Notes: generated by a model from the sequence alone, not told the origin. A stretch of 64,000 nt of DNA from an uncultured Clostridia bacterium (GCA_948530865.1 CAOTKV010000003.1:83859-147858), one strand, 5' to 3'. Shown: positions 44,421 to 54,132, counted from the stretch's first letter. Translations and numbers: made by a program.

Positions 44421-46081
44421 TAGAATATTCCTTCTACCTCATCATTTTCATTAATATAAATATTTTCAGCTGCAGGATGTTTTGGTAGTCCTGGCATTGT
44501 AAATATTTTTCCTGTTTTTATAACAATAAATTCAGCTCCATTTTTTACTATCGCTTCTCTAATATGTATATTATATGGCTCATTGCATAATAAATTCTTT
44601 TCATTATCAGAAAAAGAATATTGCGTTTTCGCTATACATACTGGATATTTTCCATATCCAAGTTTTTCTACTTGATCTATTTGAGCTAAAGCCTCATCTG
44701 TATATTCTACATCTTCTGCTCCATAAACTTGTTTTGCAACTTTTTCAATTTTTTCTTTTATACTATCTTTATCATCATAAACAAATTTAACTGTGCTTTC
44801 TTTTTTTGCATATTCAACAACCTTATGTGCTAAATCTATCGCACCTTCTCCGCCTTTTGCCCAAACATCAAGAAGGCTTAATTCAACACCTATTTCATTT
44901 AGTTTTTTCTCTAAAAATTCTATTTCTTTCTCAGAATCATTTTTATATCTGTTTATTCCAACTATTGGAGTAATTCCATATTTATTTTTTATATTATCAA
45001 CATGTCTTAATAAATTCTCTATTCCTACTTCCAAAGATTCTAAATTCTCATTTACACATTCATCTTTACTAGCTCCACCATGATATTTAAGTGCTTTTAA
45101 AGTAGCAACACAAATGGCAACCTTTGGTTTTAATTCAGCTTTTCTACATTTTATATTAACAAATTTTTCTGCTCCTAGGTCTGCTCCAAAACCTGCTTCT
45201 GTAACAACATAGTCTCCTAATTTTAATGCAAGCTTTGTTGCAATTACACTGTTACATCCATGAGCAATATTTGCAAATGGACCACCATGAACTATTGCTA
45301 AATTATGTTCTAAAGTTTGTACAATATTTGGGTTTATAGCATCTTTTAATAGAACAGTTAATGCTCCTTCTGCTTTTAAGTCTTTAACCAAAATAGGTTT
45401 ATCGTCTTCATTATATCCAACTAAAATGTTTCCAAGTCTTCTTTCTAAGTCCTTAATATCTTTTGATAAACAGAATATTGCCATAATCTCTGATGCAACA
45501 GAAATATCAAATCCATCACTACGTGGAACCATTCTTTTTTCTTTTGATAATCCTACTTCTACTTCTCTTAGTGTTCTATCATTTAAATCTACACATCTTT
45601 TCCAAATAACTTTTTTAAATTTCAATTCATTTCCATAATATATGTGATTATCTATTATGGCTGATAACAAATTATTTGCTGATGTTATTGCATGAATATC
45701 TCCTGTAAAGTGTAAATTTATATCAACCATTGGAGAAATTTGTGCATATCCTCCACCTGTTGCACCACCTTTTATTCCAAAAACTGGTCCCAAAGAAGGC
45801 TCTCTTAATGCTAATACTGATTTTTCACCAATTTTATTTAAAGCATCTGATAAACCAATTGCAACAGTAGTTTTCCCTTCTCCAAGAGGTGTAGGATTAA
45901 TTGCTGTTACTAATATTAAATTCCCATCTTTATTTCCTTTTGTTTTATTTATAAACCTTGATGATATTTTTGCTTTATATTTTCCATATAATTCAATATC
46001 ATCTTCTGTAATTCCAAACTTTTGTGCAACATCTGTTATTTTTTCTAATTTTATACTTCTAGCAATTTCTATGTCAGTCAT
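44420..46081 (-). CDS. fhs: Formate-tetrahydrofolate ligase
   Basis: ATP-dependent formation of 10-formyl-tetrahydrofolate from formate, central to one-carbon metabolism in anaerobes. The P-loop is NPTPLGEGKTT, followed by LREPSLGPVFGIKGGATGGG and the conserved HGGPFANIAHGCNSV. The 553-residue length is normal. It ends a run that begins with nusB/xseA. A formyl donor is also what the nearby fmt needs for fMet-tRNA. Confidence 0.96.
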   Translation of the reverse strand: MTDIEIARSIKLEKITDVAQKFGITEDDIELYGKYKAKISSRFINKTKGNKDGNLILVTAINPTPLGEGKTTVAIGLSDALNKIGEKSVLALREPSLGPVFGIKGGATGGGYAQISPMVDINLHFTGDIHAITSANNLLSAIIDNHIYYGNELKFKKVIWKRCVDLNDRTLREVEVGLSKEKRMVPRSDGFDISVASEIMAIFCLSKDIKDLERRLGNILVGYNEDDKPILVKDLKAEGALTVLLKDAINPNIVQTLEHNLAIVHGGPFANIAHGCNSVIATKLALKLGDYVVTEAGFGADLGAEKFVNIKCRKAELKPKVAICVATLKALKYHGGASKDECVNENLESLEVGIENLLRHVDNIKNKYGITPIVGINRYKNDSEKEIEFLEKKLNEIGVELSLLDVWAKGGEGAIDLAHKVVEYAKKESTVKFVYDDKDSIKEKIEKVAKQVYGAEDVEYTDEALAQIDQVEKLGYGKYPVCIAKTQYSFSDNEKNLLCNEPYNIHIREAIVKNGAEFIVIKTGKIFTMPGLPKHPAAENIYINENDEVEGIF

Positions 46082-46096
46082 ATAAACACCCCCATT

Positions 46097-46537
46097 TTAT
46101 ATAATAAATCCTATAAAAAATCCTATTACTGCTCCTACAAACACTTGAATTGGTGTATGACCTAATGCTTCAATTAGTTTTTCCTGTACTTCAACAGTAC
46201 TCATTCCTGGGGTTTCAAGAATCTTGTTTAATATTCTCGCTTGTTTTCCTGATGCTCTTCTAACGCCTGCTGCATCATACATTACTATAAATGACATTAC
46301 TAATGCTATTGCAAAAATTCCTGAATCAAAACCATATTCTCTTCCTACAAGCATTGATAATGAACATACAACAGCAGAATGTGAACTAGGCATTCCACCT
46401 GCCCCTATTATTCTTTTTACATTCAACTTTTTATTTACAACTAAATCTGAAACTACTTTAAATGTTTGAATTAAAAACCAAAGTAAAAATGGGACATATA
46501 TACATTTATTTCTAACAATTTCAGTAAGCATATCCAT
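46097..46537 (-). CDS. Divergent PAP2 family membrane protein (YuiD-like)
   Basis: Short polytopic protein of 146 residues with the divergent PAP2 signature GAGGMPSSHSAVVCSLSM and the later YDAAGVRRASGKQARILN and LGHTPIQVFVGAVIGFF. PAP2-type enzymes dephosphorylate lipid phosphates; activity of this branch is not established. It is between xseB and fhs in the same direction. Confidence 0.88.
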   Translation of the reverse strand: MDMLTEIVRNKCIYVPFLLWFLIQTFKVVSDLVVNKKLNVKRIIGAGGMPSSHSAVVCSLSMLVGREYGFDSGIFAIALVMSFIVMYDAAGVRRASGKQARILNKILETPGMSTVEVQEKLIEALGHTPIQVFVGAVIGFFIGFII

Positions 46538-46545
46538 CTTGTAAT

Positions 46546-46779
46546 TTAAACTTCTGTATTGAAGTTTTCCTCCTTTATCCCATTATTTTGATTAATTAAT
46601 ATTGTAATTTTCTTTTCTGCGTCTTCTAATTTATTATTACATTCTTTAGAAATCTGCATTCCTTCTTCAAATAATTTTACAGATTCATCTAAAGATAATT
46701 TCTCATTTTCTAACTTATTTGTAATATCTTCAAGCTTCACCATTAATTCTTCAAAATTTAATTCTTCTTTCTTACTCAT
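46546..46779 (-). CDS. xseB: Exodeoxyribonuclease VII small subunit
   Basis: 77-residue, helical protein with the typical core FEELMVKLEDITNKLENEKL and SLDESVKLFEEGMQISKECN. It partners with XseA in single-strand DNA degradation. In most genomes it follows xseA directly; here the unrelated gene 46795-47328 lies between them. Confidence 0.93.
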   Translation of the reverse strand: MSKKEELNFEELMVKLEDITNKLENEKLSLDESVKLFEEGMQISKECNNKLEDAEKKITILINQNNGIKEENFNTEV

Positions 46780-46794
46780 AAAAATTCCCTTCTT

Positions 46795-47328
46795 TTAATA
46801 ATCTACTTCAACAGTTTTAGTATTTATATTTACTCTAAAATAATTTTTAACAGAAGCTGATTCTGATGATATAACTGCAATTATATACTCACCTTCTGAT
46901 GTTACTGAATCACATCTAAAAGAAACTGTATTATCTTCTCCCCACTGTTTTTTTACAAGTTCTATTGCTTGTTGCTTTTTATCTGTACTTCCAATATCTG
47001 TAGATTCATAAACAGCACTTGAAGGTGCAACATATGTTCCAGTAGTTGGGTCAGTTTGATTTGCAGGAACAACTTTATCTGTTATATTTTTATTACTAGT
47101 ATCTGCCACTTTATTTTCTACAATTTTATTTTCCTCTTTTGATTCATTTTCTACTATAATATTTTCTTCTGTTTTATTCTCTTTCACTTTATTTTCTTGT
47201 GCTGTATTATTATTTAAATTAGTTTCATTGTTTTTTCTAGTAATTGCAAAACTAACACGAAAAGCAACAATTACTAAAACTACTGCTATAATAATACATA
47301 TTAATGCAATTAATATTTTCTTTTTCAT
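46795..47328 (-). CDS. Unknown membrane-anchored extracellular protein
   Basis: An N-terminal helix (ILIALICIIIAVVLVIVAF) is followed by an Asn/Glu/Lys-rich linker (about residues 32-90) and a C-terminal domain of ~75 residues (QQAIELVKKQWGEDNTVSFR to the end), which looks like a small alpha/beta fold with some PepSY resemblance. No family is assigned. It is inserted between xseA and xseB with short gaps of 15-16 bases, so it is co-transcribed with them. Confidence 0.72.
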   Translation of the reverse strand: MKKKILIALICIIIAVVLVIVAFRVSFAITRKNNETNLNNNTAQENKVKENKTEENIIVENESKEENKIVENKVADTSNKNITDKVVPANQTDPTTGTYVAPSSAVYESTDIGSTDKKQQAIELVKKQWGEDNTVSFRCDSVTSEGEYIIAVISSESASVKNYFRVNINTKTVEVDY

Positions 47329-47342
47329 TTTATTACTCCTTT

Positions 47343-48530
47343 TTAAATAACTTTCGCTTTAGCTGTTCCATCTTGAAACTTTAAATCTATTTCCATATCT
47401 TTTTTTAATTCTTCTGCTTTTGTAATAACATTTCCATTACTCTCTGTTAAACAATACCCTCTTGTTAATGTTTTTAATGGACTTAATGTATCTAATTTTG
47501 TAATTAATTTTGTAGCTTCTAATTTAGAATCCTTTAATTTTTTTACAGTAGAGTTTTCAATAGATTTCATTAATCTATCAATTTCAAGATAATAATCACT
47601 AATCTTTTGTAATGGTTCTTTATATACTTTAGAATTTAAGCATTTTTCATATCTTAATCTCATAACTTCTGTTTTTCTTTTTAAAGCCATTCTTAATCGT
47701 CTTTGGAATAAATTAATATTATATTCTAACTCTGAAATATCAGTTACCGCAAGTTCTGCAGCCGCTGATGGAGTTGGAGCTCTTAAATCTGCTACAAAAT
47801 CAGCAATTGTAAAATCTGTTTCATGACCTACTGCTGATATTATAGGAAGTTCTGAATCATATATTGCTCTTGCAACTATTTCCTCATTAAATGGCCATAA
47901 ATCTTCTAAGGAGCCTCCACCTCTTGCTAGAATTAAACAATCTGCAAGTTTTTTCTCATTCATCAACTTAATTGCTTTTACTATTTTTTCAGCTGCTCCT
48001 TCTCCTTGTACTGGCACTGGTAATAATCTTATATATACATTTGGATTTCTTCTAGTAGAAACATTTATAATATCTCTTATTACAGCACCTGTATTAGAAG
48101 TTAATACTCCTATTATTTTAGGCATAAATGGAATCTTCTTTTTATGTGATTCATCAAACAATCCTTCTTGTTCTAATTTTGCCTTTAATTTCTCAAATGC
48201 AACATATAAACTTCCCATTCCATCTTCTTGCATAGCTTTGCAATATATTTGGTACACTCCATCTCTTTCATACACTCCAACTGAGCCTAATACGATAACT
48301 TTCATTCCATCTTTCGGAGCAAAATTTAAAGTAACTGTTGATGACTTAAACATAACGCATTTTATAAGAGAATTTTCATCTTTCAATGTAAAATACATGT
48401 GACCTGTATAATGATGTTTAAAATTAGAAATTTCCCCTTTAACTAAAACACTGTTTAAAAATTCATCTTCAGCTACTTTATCTTTAACATACATATTTAA
48501 TTCTGTTACAGTAATTGGATTAATTTTCAT
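47343..48530 (-). CDS. xseA: Exodeoxyribonuclease VII large subunit
   Basis: Catalytic subunit of exonuclease VII. An N-terminal OB fold (ITVTELNMYVKDKVAEDEFL; VLVKGEISNFKHHYTGHMYF) is followed by the nuclease domain with GVLTSNTGAVIRDI, ILARGGGSLEDLWPFN and ISAVGHETDFTIADFVADLRAPTPSAAAEL, then the coiled-coil region. I place the start at 48530 (MKINPITV); GGAG lies six bases upstream inside the earlier ATG's codons. It overlaps nusB by 11 bases. Confidence 0.93.
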   Translation of the reverse strand: MKINPITVTELNMYVKDKVAEDEFLNSVLVKGEISNFKHHYTGHMYFTLKDENSLIKCVMFKSSTVTLNFAPKDGMKVIVLGSVGVYERDGVYQIYCKAMQEDGMGSLYVAFEKLKAKLEQEGLFDESHKKKIPFMPKIIGVLTSNTGAVIRDIINVSTRRNPNVYIRLLPVPVQGEGAAEKIVKAIKLMNEKKLADCLILARGGGSLEDLWPFNEEIVARAIYDSELPIISAVGHETDFTIADFVADLRAPTPSAAAELAVTDISELEYNINLFQRRLRMALKRKTEVMRLRYEKCLNSKVYKEPLQKISDYYLEIDRLMKSIENSTVKKLKDSKLEATKLITKLDTLSPLKTLTRGYCLTESNGNVITKAEELKKDMEIDLKFQDGTAKAKVI

Positions 48531-48948
48531 TAATATCTCCATTTAGATTTTTTTCTTTAACAACACTTGCCAATATTCCATTAATAAATACTGGTGCTGA
48601 TTCATCAGCATACTTTTTAGCAAGTTCTACAACTTCATTTATTGCAATTTTATATGGTAATTGTTTGTATACCATTTCATATATTGCTATTTTTATTAGA
48701 CTTAAATTGATTTTTGAAATTCTATTTAAGCTCCAATTATCTTTTAAATTAGTTGTAATTAATCTATTAATTTCTTCTGAATTTGCTTTAATTCCATCTT
48801 TAATGTCTTTCAAATAATCAATTACACTATTATCTGTAATTTCATTATTTTCGATAAATATTTCTATTTGTTCATCTTCATTTTCCTTTTGTACTTCAAT
48901 TTCATAAACTAACTTAAAAGCTAGTTCTCTCATTGCAGACCTTTGCAT
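48520..48948 (-). CDS. nusB: Transcription antitermination factor NusB
   Basis: All-helical RNA-binding factor for rRNA antitermination. It shows RELAFKLVYEIE near the start, DNWSLNRISKINLSLIKIAIYE and PYKIAINEVVELAKKYADES near the end, with 142 residues. AGGAGG is six bases before the ATG. It lies in the usual asp23-amaP-nusB-xseA context of Clostridia and overlaps xseA. Confidence 0.94.
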   Translation of the reverse strand: MQRSAMRELAFKLVYEIEVQKENEDEQIEIFIENNEITDNSVIDYLKDIKDGIKANSEEINRLITTNLKDNWSLNRISKINLSLIKIAIYEMVYKQLPYKIAINEVVELAKKYADESAPVFINGILASVVKEKNLNGDINEN

Positions 48949-48957
48949 TATTTCCTC

Positions 48958-49173
48958 CTAAAATTTATCTATAAATTCTTTTAATACTTCTTTTACTTTT
49001 GATTTATTTTTTTGAACATAATTTCCAACAAATACACCAGCCAATATAATTACCACATAAACTAAAATTTTATATATTTCTGTAAAGCATAATAGAAGTG
49101 CTATAAATCCACCTATAATAGCTCCACCATATTGACCTAAAAAAGCATTTTTTTGCTCATTATCATCATTCAT
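48958..49173 (-). CDS. DUF2273-type small membrane protein
   Basis: 71 residues with two hydrophobic segments (FLGQYGGAIIGGFIALLLCF and YKILVYVVIILAGVFVGNYV) and a basic tail, as in the DUF2273 proteins found next to amaP and asp23. It probably works with AmaP in membrane anchoring of Asp23, but its role is unproven. It lies 29 bases downstream of amaP. Confidence 0.8.
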   Translation of the reverse strand: MNDDNEQKNAFLGQYGGAIIGGFIALLLCFTEIYKILVYVVIILAGVFVGNYVQKNKSKVKEVLKEFIDKF

Positions 49174-49202
49174 ATTTATACTTCCTTTCTTTACTTTGCT
49201 TA

Positions 49203-49829
49203 TTATTCTTCTGATGTTTCATTGTTTTCTTCTTGATTTACTTCCGTTTCTTCAGGCTGTGTTTCCTCTACTGCTGGAGATGGTAAACCTTTTACTTTTT
49301 TTGAAGTAATGTTTTTAATTTTTATATTTACTTCTTTAACTTCTAAGTCAGCAGTTTTCTTCATTGCTTCTTTTACTCTCTCTTGTAATTGATTAGAAAC
49401 ATCTTTTATCATTACATCTTTACTAACAATAGCAGTAACATATACAATTAAATTTTTGTTTTTATCAACAATTGTTCTACTAGCAACTGTTTCAGCTCCT
49501 GGAATTTCTTTTGTAACACTAGCTATTAAATTTTCTAAACTTTCTTTAGATATAACTAATTTTCCACTAGCATTTTCTAATATAATTCCTTCTTTTCCTT
49601 TAGATTCAGGTTTACTTGTAAAAAATAATCCTTTTATAGCAAATATCATTAAAACGCCTAAAATTCCAAAAATTATTTCTATACTATGTGGTCCATCTGT
49701 AAATCTAATTAAATCCATTACTATATCATTTATAGATATAACACCTATAAAAAGTAATATCATAGCAACAACTATTACAAAAATAATTAATGAAAATATT
49801 TTTAATGCTAATCTATCTAAAAACTTCAT
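49203..49829 (-). CDS. amaP: Alkaline shock response membrane anchor protein AmaP
   Basis: Two N-terminal membrane helices (residues ~10-32 and ~55-70) are followed by a cytosolic Asp23-like domain (LVISKESLENLIASVTKEI; LQERVKEAMKKTADLEVKEV) and a Glu/Thr-rich tail. AmaP tethers Asp23 to the membrane in Staphylococcus. Here asp23 is directly upstream and the DUF2273 gene directly downstream, the standard arrangement. Confidence 0.88.
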   Translation of the reverse strand: MKFLDRLALKIFSLIIFVIVVAMILLFIGVISINDIVMDLIRFTDGPHSIEIIFGILGVLMIFAIKGLFFTSKPESKGKEGIILENASGKLVISKESLENLIASVTKEIPGAETVASRTIVDKNKNLIVYVTAIVSKDVMIKDVSNQLQERVKEAMKKTADLEVKEVNIKIKNITSKKVKGLPSPAVEETQPEETEVNQEENNETSEE

Positions 49830-49853
49830 TTTTTTCCTCCGATTATAAAACTT

Positions 49854-50282
49854 TTATTCTTCTGTTTTATTTTCTGTTTGTTCTTCTGTTGTTTCTTTTT
49901 CTGTTATTGCATGAACACCTTGAACATGAACATTTACTTCTAAAACTTTTAAACCTGTCATATTTTCAACTGATTTTTTTACTCCTGTTTGAATTTCAAA
50001 TGCAACATCTGGTATTCTAGCTCCATACTCTACAATTATATTTACATCTATTTTTGCACTTTTTTCATCAACATCTACTTTTATACCTTTAGCTAAATTT
50101 TTCTTTCCACTTAAAGCTTCTGTTATTCCTGCAAATCCTCCTGACATTCCATAAACGCCAGATACTTCTGATACAGCAATTCCAGCATATGTTGCAACAG
50201 CTTCATTTGATATTTTTATTGTATCGTTTCCTTGTACTGTAATTTCTTCTTCAACCTCTACTATTTCATTATTTTCATCCAT
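49854..50282 (-). CDS. Asp23/Gls24 family envelope stress protein
   Basis: 142 residues with the Asp23 core: IKISNEAVATYAGIAVSEVS, GVYGMSGGF, KGIKVDVDEKSAKIDVNIIV and VKKSVENMTGLKVLEVNVHV. It forms membrane-associated assemblies through AmaP. A second, P-loop-fused Asp23 domain is encoded at 3848. The gene starts the asp23-amaP-DUF2273-nusB run. The ~105 bases before it separate it from fmt. Confidence 0.92.
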   Translation of the reverse strand: MDENNEIVEVEEEITVQGNDTIKISNEAVATYAGIAVSEVSGVYGMSGGFAGITEALSGKKNLAKGIKVDVDEKSAKIDVNIIVEYGARIPDVAFEIQTGVKKSVENMTGLKVLEVNVHVQGVHAITEKETTEEQTENKTEE

Positions 50283-50386
50283 AAAAAATACCTCCTTTAA
50301 AATAAATATTTTTCACAATAAGTATATCAATATAATGCGTTTTTTACAAGCATTTTTCAAAACATTAATACATTCTTAAATTCTAC

Positions 50387-51364
50387 TTATTCAAATTTTT
50401 CACCAATTTTAATATTATTTCCTCTTAAGAAATCATTTATATTCATTCTTTTGGCATTTTCACCTTGTATTTCAATAACTGATATTATTCCTTCATTTGC
50501 TTTTATATATAATCCTTTTTTCTCATTTGCAAATAATACAGTTCCGCACTTTTCATTTTCAAATTCTAAATGGTCAAATTCTTTTGAAATCTCTGAATAC
50601 TCTTCATTATTTAAGTTTTGAACTTTCCAAAATTTTATTTTTTTATTATTTAGAAAAGTATATGTTCCCATAATTGGATTCAAGCCTCTTACAAGATTTT
50701 TTATTTCATAAGATTTTTTTGTGTTCCAATCTATTTTTGCCATTTCCTTGTTAAGCATTGGAGCTAGTGTAAATTCTTCTGGTTGAGGTACTCTTTCTAT
50801 TATTCCTGCATCTATATTTTTTACTGTTTGAACTAGTAATTTTGAACCAATTTTAGATAATTTATCCCATAATTCTCCTGTTGTTTCATCTTCTCCAATT
50901 TCAACTTCTTGTTGTTTAATTATATCTCCTGCATCCATTTTTTCATTCAAATACATTATAGTTGCACCAGTTTTTTTGTCTCCATTTAATACAGCCCATT
51001 GTATAGGAGCTGGTCCTCTATAATTTGGAAGCATTGATGGATGAAGATTTATACAACCAAGCGGTGGAATTTTTAAAAATGATTTTGGTAATATAACTCC
51101 ATATGCGACAACACAAACTAAATCTGGTTTTAATTCTCTTATTTCATCTTTAAATTCATTATTATTAACAATTTTTTCAGGTTGAAATATTTTTATATTT
51201 TTTTTGGTAGCATATTCCTTTACTGGAGATGCTATAAGTTTCATGCCTCTACCTGCTGGTCTATCTGGTGCAGTTACAACACCACAAATTTCAAATCCTT
51301 CATTATATAAATTATCTAAAGACTCTATTGCAATGTCTGGAGTCCCCATAAAAAGAATTCTCAT
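50387..51364 (-). CDS. fmt: Methionyl-tRNA formyltransferase
   Basis: Formylates initiator Met-tRNA using 10-formyl-tetrahydrofolate. The N-terminal Rossmann-like domain begins MRILFMGTPDIAIESLDNL; the catalytic block is NLHPSMLPNYRGPAPIQWAV, with the SLLPxxRG-type motif. A C-terminal OB-fold domain follows. At 325 residues it is standard size. It follows def by 15 bases in the conserved priA-def-fmt order. Confidence 0.96.
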   Translation of the reverse strand: MRILFMGTPDIAIESLDNLYNEGFEICGVVTAPDRPAGRGMKLIASPVKEYATKKNIKIFQPEKIVNNNEFKDEIRELKPDLVCVVAYGVILPKSFLKIPPLGCINLHPSMLPNYRGPAPIQWAVLNGDKKTGATIMYLNEKMDAGDIIKQQEVEIGEDETTGELWDKLSKIGSKLLVQTVKNIDAGIIERVPQPEEFTLAPMLNKEMAKIDWNTKKSYEIKNLVRGLNPIMGTYTFLNNKKIKFWKVQNLNNEEYSEISKEFDHLEFENEKCGTVLFANEKKGLYIKANEGIISVIEIQGENAKRMNINDFLRGNNIKIGEKFE

Positions 51365-51379
51365 TAATATCTCTCCATT

Positions 51380-51865
51380 CTATTTTTTATCTTCTTTAGG
51401 TTTAACAACTTCTAAAGTTCCTGGCTCTACTTTATCTGTAAATAAAATACCATTCAAATGATCTATTTCATGACATAATGCTTGAGCTAATAAATCTTTG
51501 GCTTTTAATTTTACTTTACATCCTTCTAAATCTAATGCTTCAACAACCACTTCTTTTGGTCTTTCAACTTTTCCAAATTGATTTGGAAAACTTAAGCAAC
51601 CTTCTTCAACTTCTTGTGTTCCTTTTTCTTTAACAATTACTGGATTTATTAATGTAAATTGCATTCCATCTTCATATAAGTCTATAACTATTATTCTTTT
51701 TAATACACCAACTTGTGGTCCAGCTAAACCTAAACCATCCCATTTGTGCATTGTTTCCATCATATCAGCTGCAAGTTCTTTAATTTTATCATCTATAACT
51801 TCAATTTCTCTTGAGCGCTTTCTTAATATTTCATCATTTTCATATCTTAAATTTCTAATAGCCAT
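51380..51865 (-). CDS. def: Peptide deformylase
   Basis: Metalloenzyme that removes the N-formyl group from nascent proteins. Motif 1 is GLAGPQVG (one Ala to Gly change from GLAAPQ), motif 2 EEGCLSFP with the metal Cys, and motif 3 CHEIDHLNG with two metal His and the catalytic Glu. Length is 161 residues. It lies between priA and fmt in the standard order. Confidence 0.96.
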   Translation of the reverse strand: MAIRNLRYENDEILRKRSREIEVIDDKIKELAADMMETMHKWDGLGLAGPQVGVLKRIIVIDLYEDGMQFTLINPVIVKEKGTQEVEEGCLSFPNQFGKVERPKEVVVEALDLEGCKVKLKAKDLLAQALCHEIDHLNGILFTDKVEPGTLEVVKPKEDKK

Positions 51866-51879
51866 TTTTTACCCCTCTT

Positions 51880-54112
51880 TTAATTCATTGTATTTGGATT
51901 TATATCCACAATAATTTTTGTTTCTTTGCTTTTTTTTAATTTATCATCATTTATAGCATAATTTATAATATCTAAAACTTTTGATGTAACTTTACATTTT
52001 ATAATAATTCTCCATCTATAATTATTTTGAATTTTATCAATTGGTGATGGGACTGGTTTATAAATATTTATATTTTCATTTTGTACTGATATTAACTTTT
52101 TATATACATATTCTGATATGTTTTTTACTTGATTCAATTTTTTTCCTGAAAAGCTGATTAATATTATATCGCAAAATGGTGGATATTTCAACATTTTTCT
52201 GAGTGCAACTTCTTGATTATAGAATAAATCATAATCTTGTTTTGAACTATCTATAATTGCATAATGGTCAGGATTATATGTTTGAATAACAACATTTCCA
52301 TTTTTTTCTCTTCCAGCTCTTCCTGCAACTTGTACTAATGTTTGAAAAGTTCTTTCAACAGCTCTATAATCTTCCATATTTAAACTACTATCAGCTGTAA
52401 CAACTCCGTACTAAAGTTACATTTGGAAAATGGTGACCTTTTACTATCATTTGAGTACCAATTAAAATATCAATATTTTCATTTTTAAATTTATTTAAAA
52501 TTTCTTCATGTGAGTTCTTTTTAGTTACTGTATCTAAATCCATCCTAATTGTATTTGCATTTGGAAATAACTTATGAACTTCATTTTCTAATTTTTGAGT
52601 TCCTGTTCCAAAATATTTTACTTTATTACTATGGCATTCTGGACATTCTTTTATTACACTAGTTTCATATCCACAATAATGACATTTAAGTTTATTCTCA
52701 CTCATATGATATGTTAAACTAATATTGCAATTTTTACATTTAGCAACATATCCACATTCTCTACACATTACAAAAGTAGAATATCCTCTCCTATTTAAAA
52801 ATAAAATTGTTTGTTTTTTATTTTCTAAATTTTTATTTATTTCATCTTGCAACTTAAAACTAATCATTGACCTGTTTCCAATTGCAAGTTCATTTCTCAT
52901 ATCAACAATTTCTACTTTTGGCAATTTTGCATTATTGGCTCTATTTTTTAAAGTATATAAAATAATTTCATTATCTTTTGCATTTTTCATTGTAACTATA
53001 TCTGGAGTAGCACTTCCTAAAACTAATGGACATGAATTCTGTTCTGATATATATTTAGCTAAATCTTTTGCATTATATCTTGGTGTACTATCAGATTTAT
53101 ATGACATATCATGTTCTTCATCGATTATAATAATTCCTAGATTTTTAACTGGTGCAAAAATTGCAGATCTAGCTCCTATTACAATTTTCTTTTCACCTGA
53201 TGCTATTTTTTGCCATTCATCAAATCTTTCTCCAACAGATAATTTACTATGTAACACAGCAACAACATCACCAAATCTTGCTAAAAATCTATCTACCATT
53301 TGAGGTGTAAGAGAAATTTCTGGTACAAGAACTATTGAATCTTTTCCTTTTTCTAAAACTTCTTTTATTAATTGTAAATATATCTCTGTTTTTCCTGAAC
53401 CAGTAATCCCATATATCAAGTTCTTAGAAAATTCATTATTTTTTATACAAAAATTAATTCCATTAAAACATCTAGCCTGTTCTTCTGTTAAAATTTTAGG
53501 TTCATCTTTTTCTATATTTTTATTTATAAAAGGGTTTCTTTCAATCTGACCTTCTTTTATTTTTATGTATCCATTTTTCTCTATTGTCTTAAATACTGCA
53601 CGATTTACATCTGTTAAATTTTCTAAATCTGTAATATACATTCCATCATTTTTTTCAAGAAATCTTAAAACTCTAATATGTTTCTCACTTTTAATTTTTC
53701 CTTTTTCAATTAAAATTTCAATTTCCTCTTTAGATTTACTTAAAAAAATAAAATTTCCTTTTTTTTCTTTTACTCTATCTGTAACTTCTTTACTACCAGT
53801 TCCTGGAGGAAGCATTAATTTTATACAATCTGAAATATTACAAAAATACTTTCTTGCCATTAATTTTGCTAAAATAATATTTTCCTCTGTTAAACTATTT
53901 TCTATCTCTATTTTTGCAATTTCTTTATTTGCAAATTCAGAATTTTCTTTAAAATTAATAACAAAACCATCAGCAAGTTTTGAGCCTTTTCCAAAAGGCA
54001 CAGAAACTCTAGCTCCAATCTTTATGGTTTCCTCTATATTGATTGGAACTATATAATCAAATATTCTATTTAAGTCTTTTGCATTACTATTAATTATTAC
54101 TTCTGCATACAT
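51880..54112 (-). CDS. priA: Primosomal replication helicase PriA, +1 frameshift at CGG
   Basis: Essential-type 3'-5' helicase for replication restart, ~743 residues when frames are joined. It has the N-terminal DNA-binding domain (FDYIVPINIEETIKIGARVS), Walker A GITGSGKTE, DEEH box and zinc clusters CRECG/CKNC and CHYCG/CPECH. Frame zero then reaches VTLV, CGG (GTA CGG AGT, 52408), and stops at TGA four codons later. Skipping one C gives GVVTADSSLNMEDYRAVERT and the intact helicase end QVAGRAGR. I start at 54112 (MYAEVII); GGAGG is eleven bases upstream. A broken priA would be costly, so this is the strongest of the three frameshift cases. Confidence 0.93.
52406..52408 (-). other. In-frame CGG at +1 frameshift site of priA
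   Basis: On the minus strand frame zero reads TTA GTA CGG AGT TGT; the restored frame reads GTA (C) GGA GTT GTT ACA. The conserved PriA sequence LVGVVTAD is restored by skipping the C. Third of three such sites; preceding codons at the three sites are GTT, CCT and GTA. Confidence 0.85.
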
Positions 54113-54132
54113 TAATGTTTTGGCCTCCAAAA

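Noticed and set aside
51880..52377. Separate 165-residue gene starting MEDYRAVERT
   Set aside because: It is the C-terminal helicase part of PriA in the +1 frame; the residues between 52407 and 52377 also match PriA.
28161..52408. Sequencing or assembly errors as explanation of the frameshifts
   Set aside because: I cannot exclude errors from sequence alone, but errors would usually fall in homopolymers; none of the three sites is one, and all share in-frame CGG.
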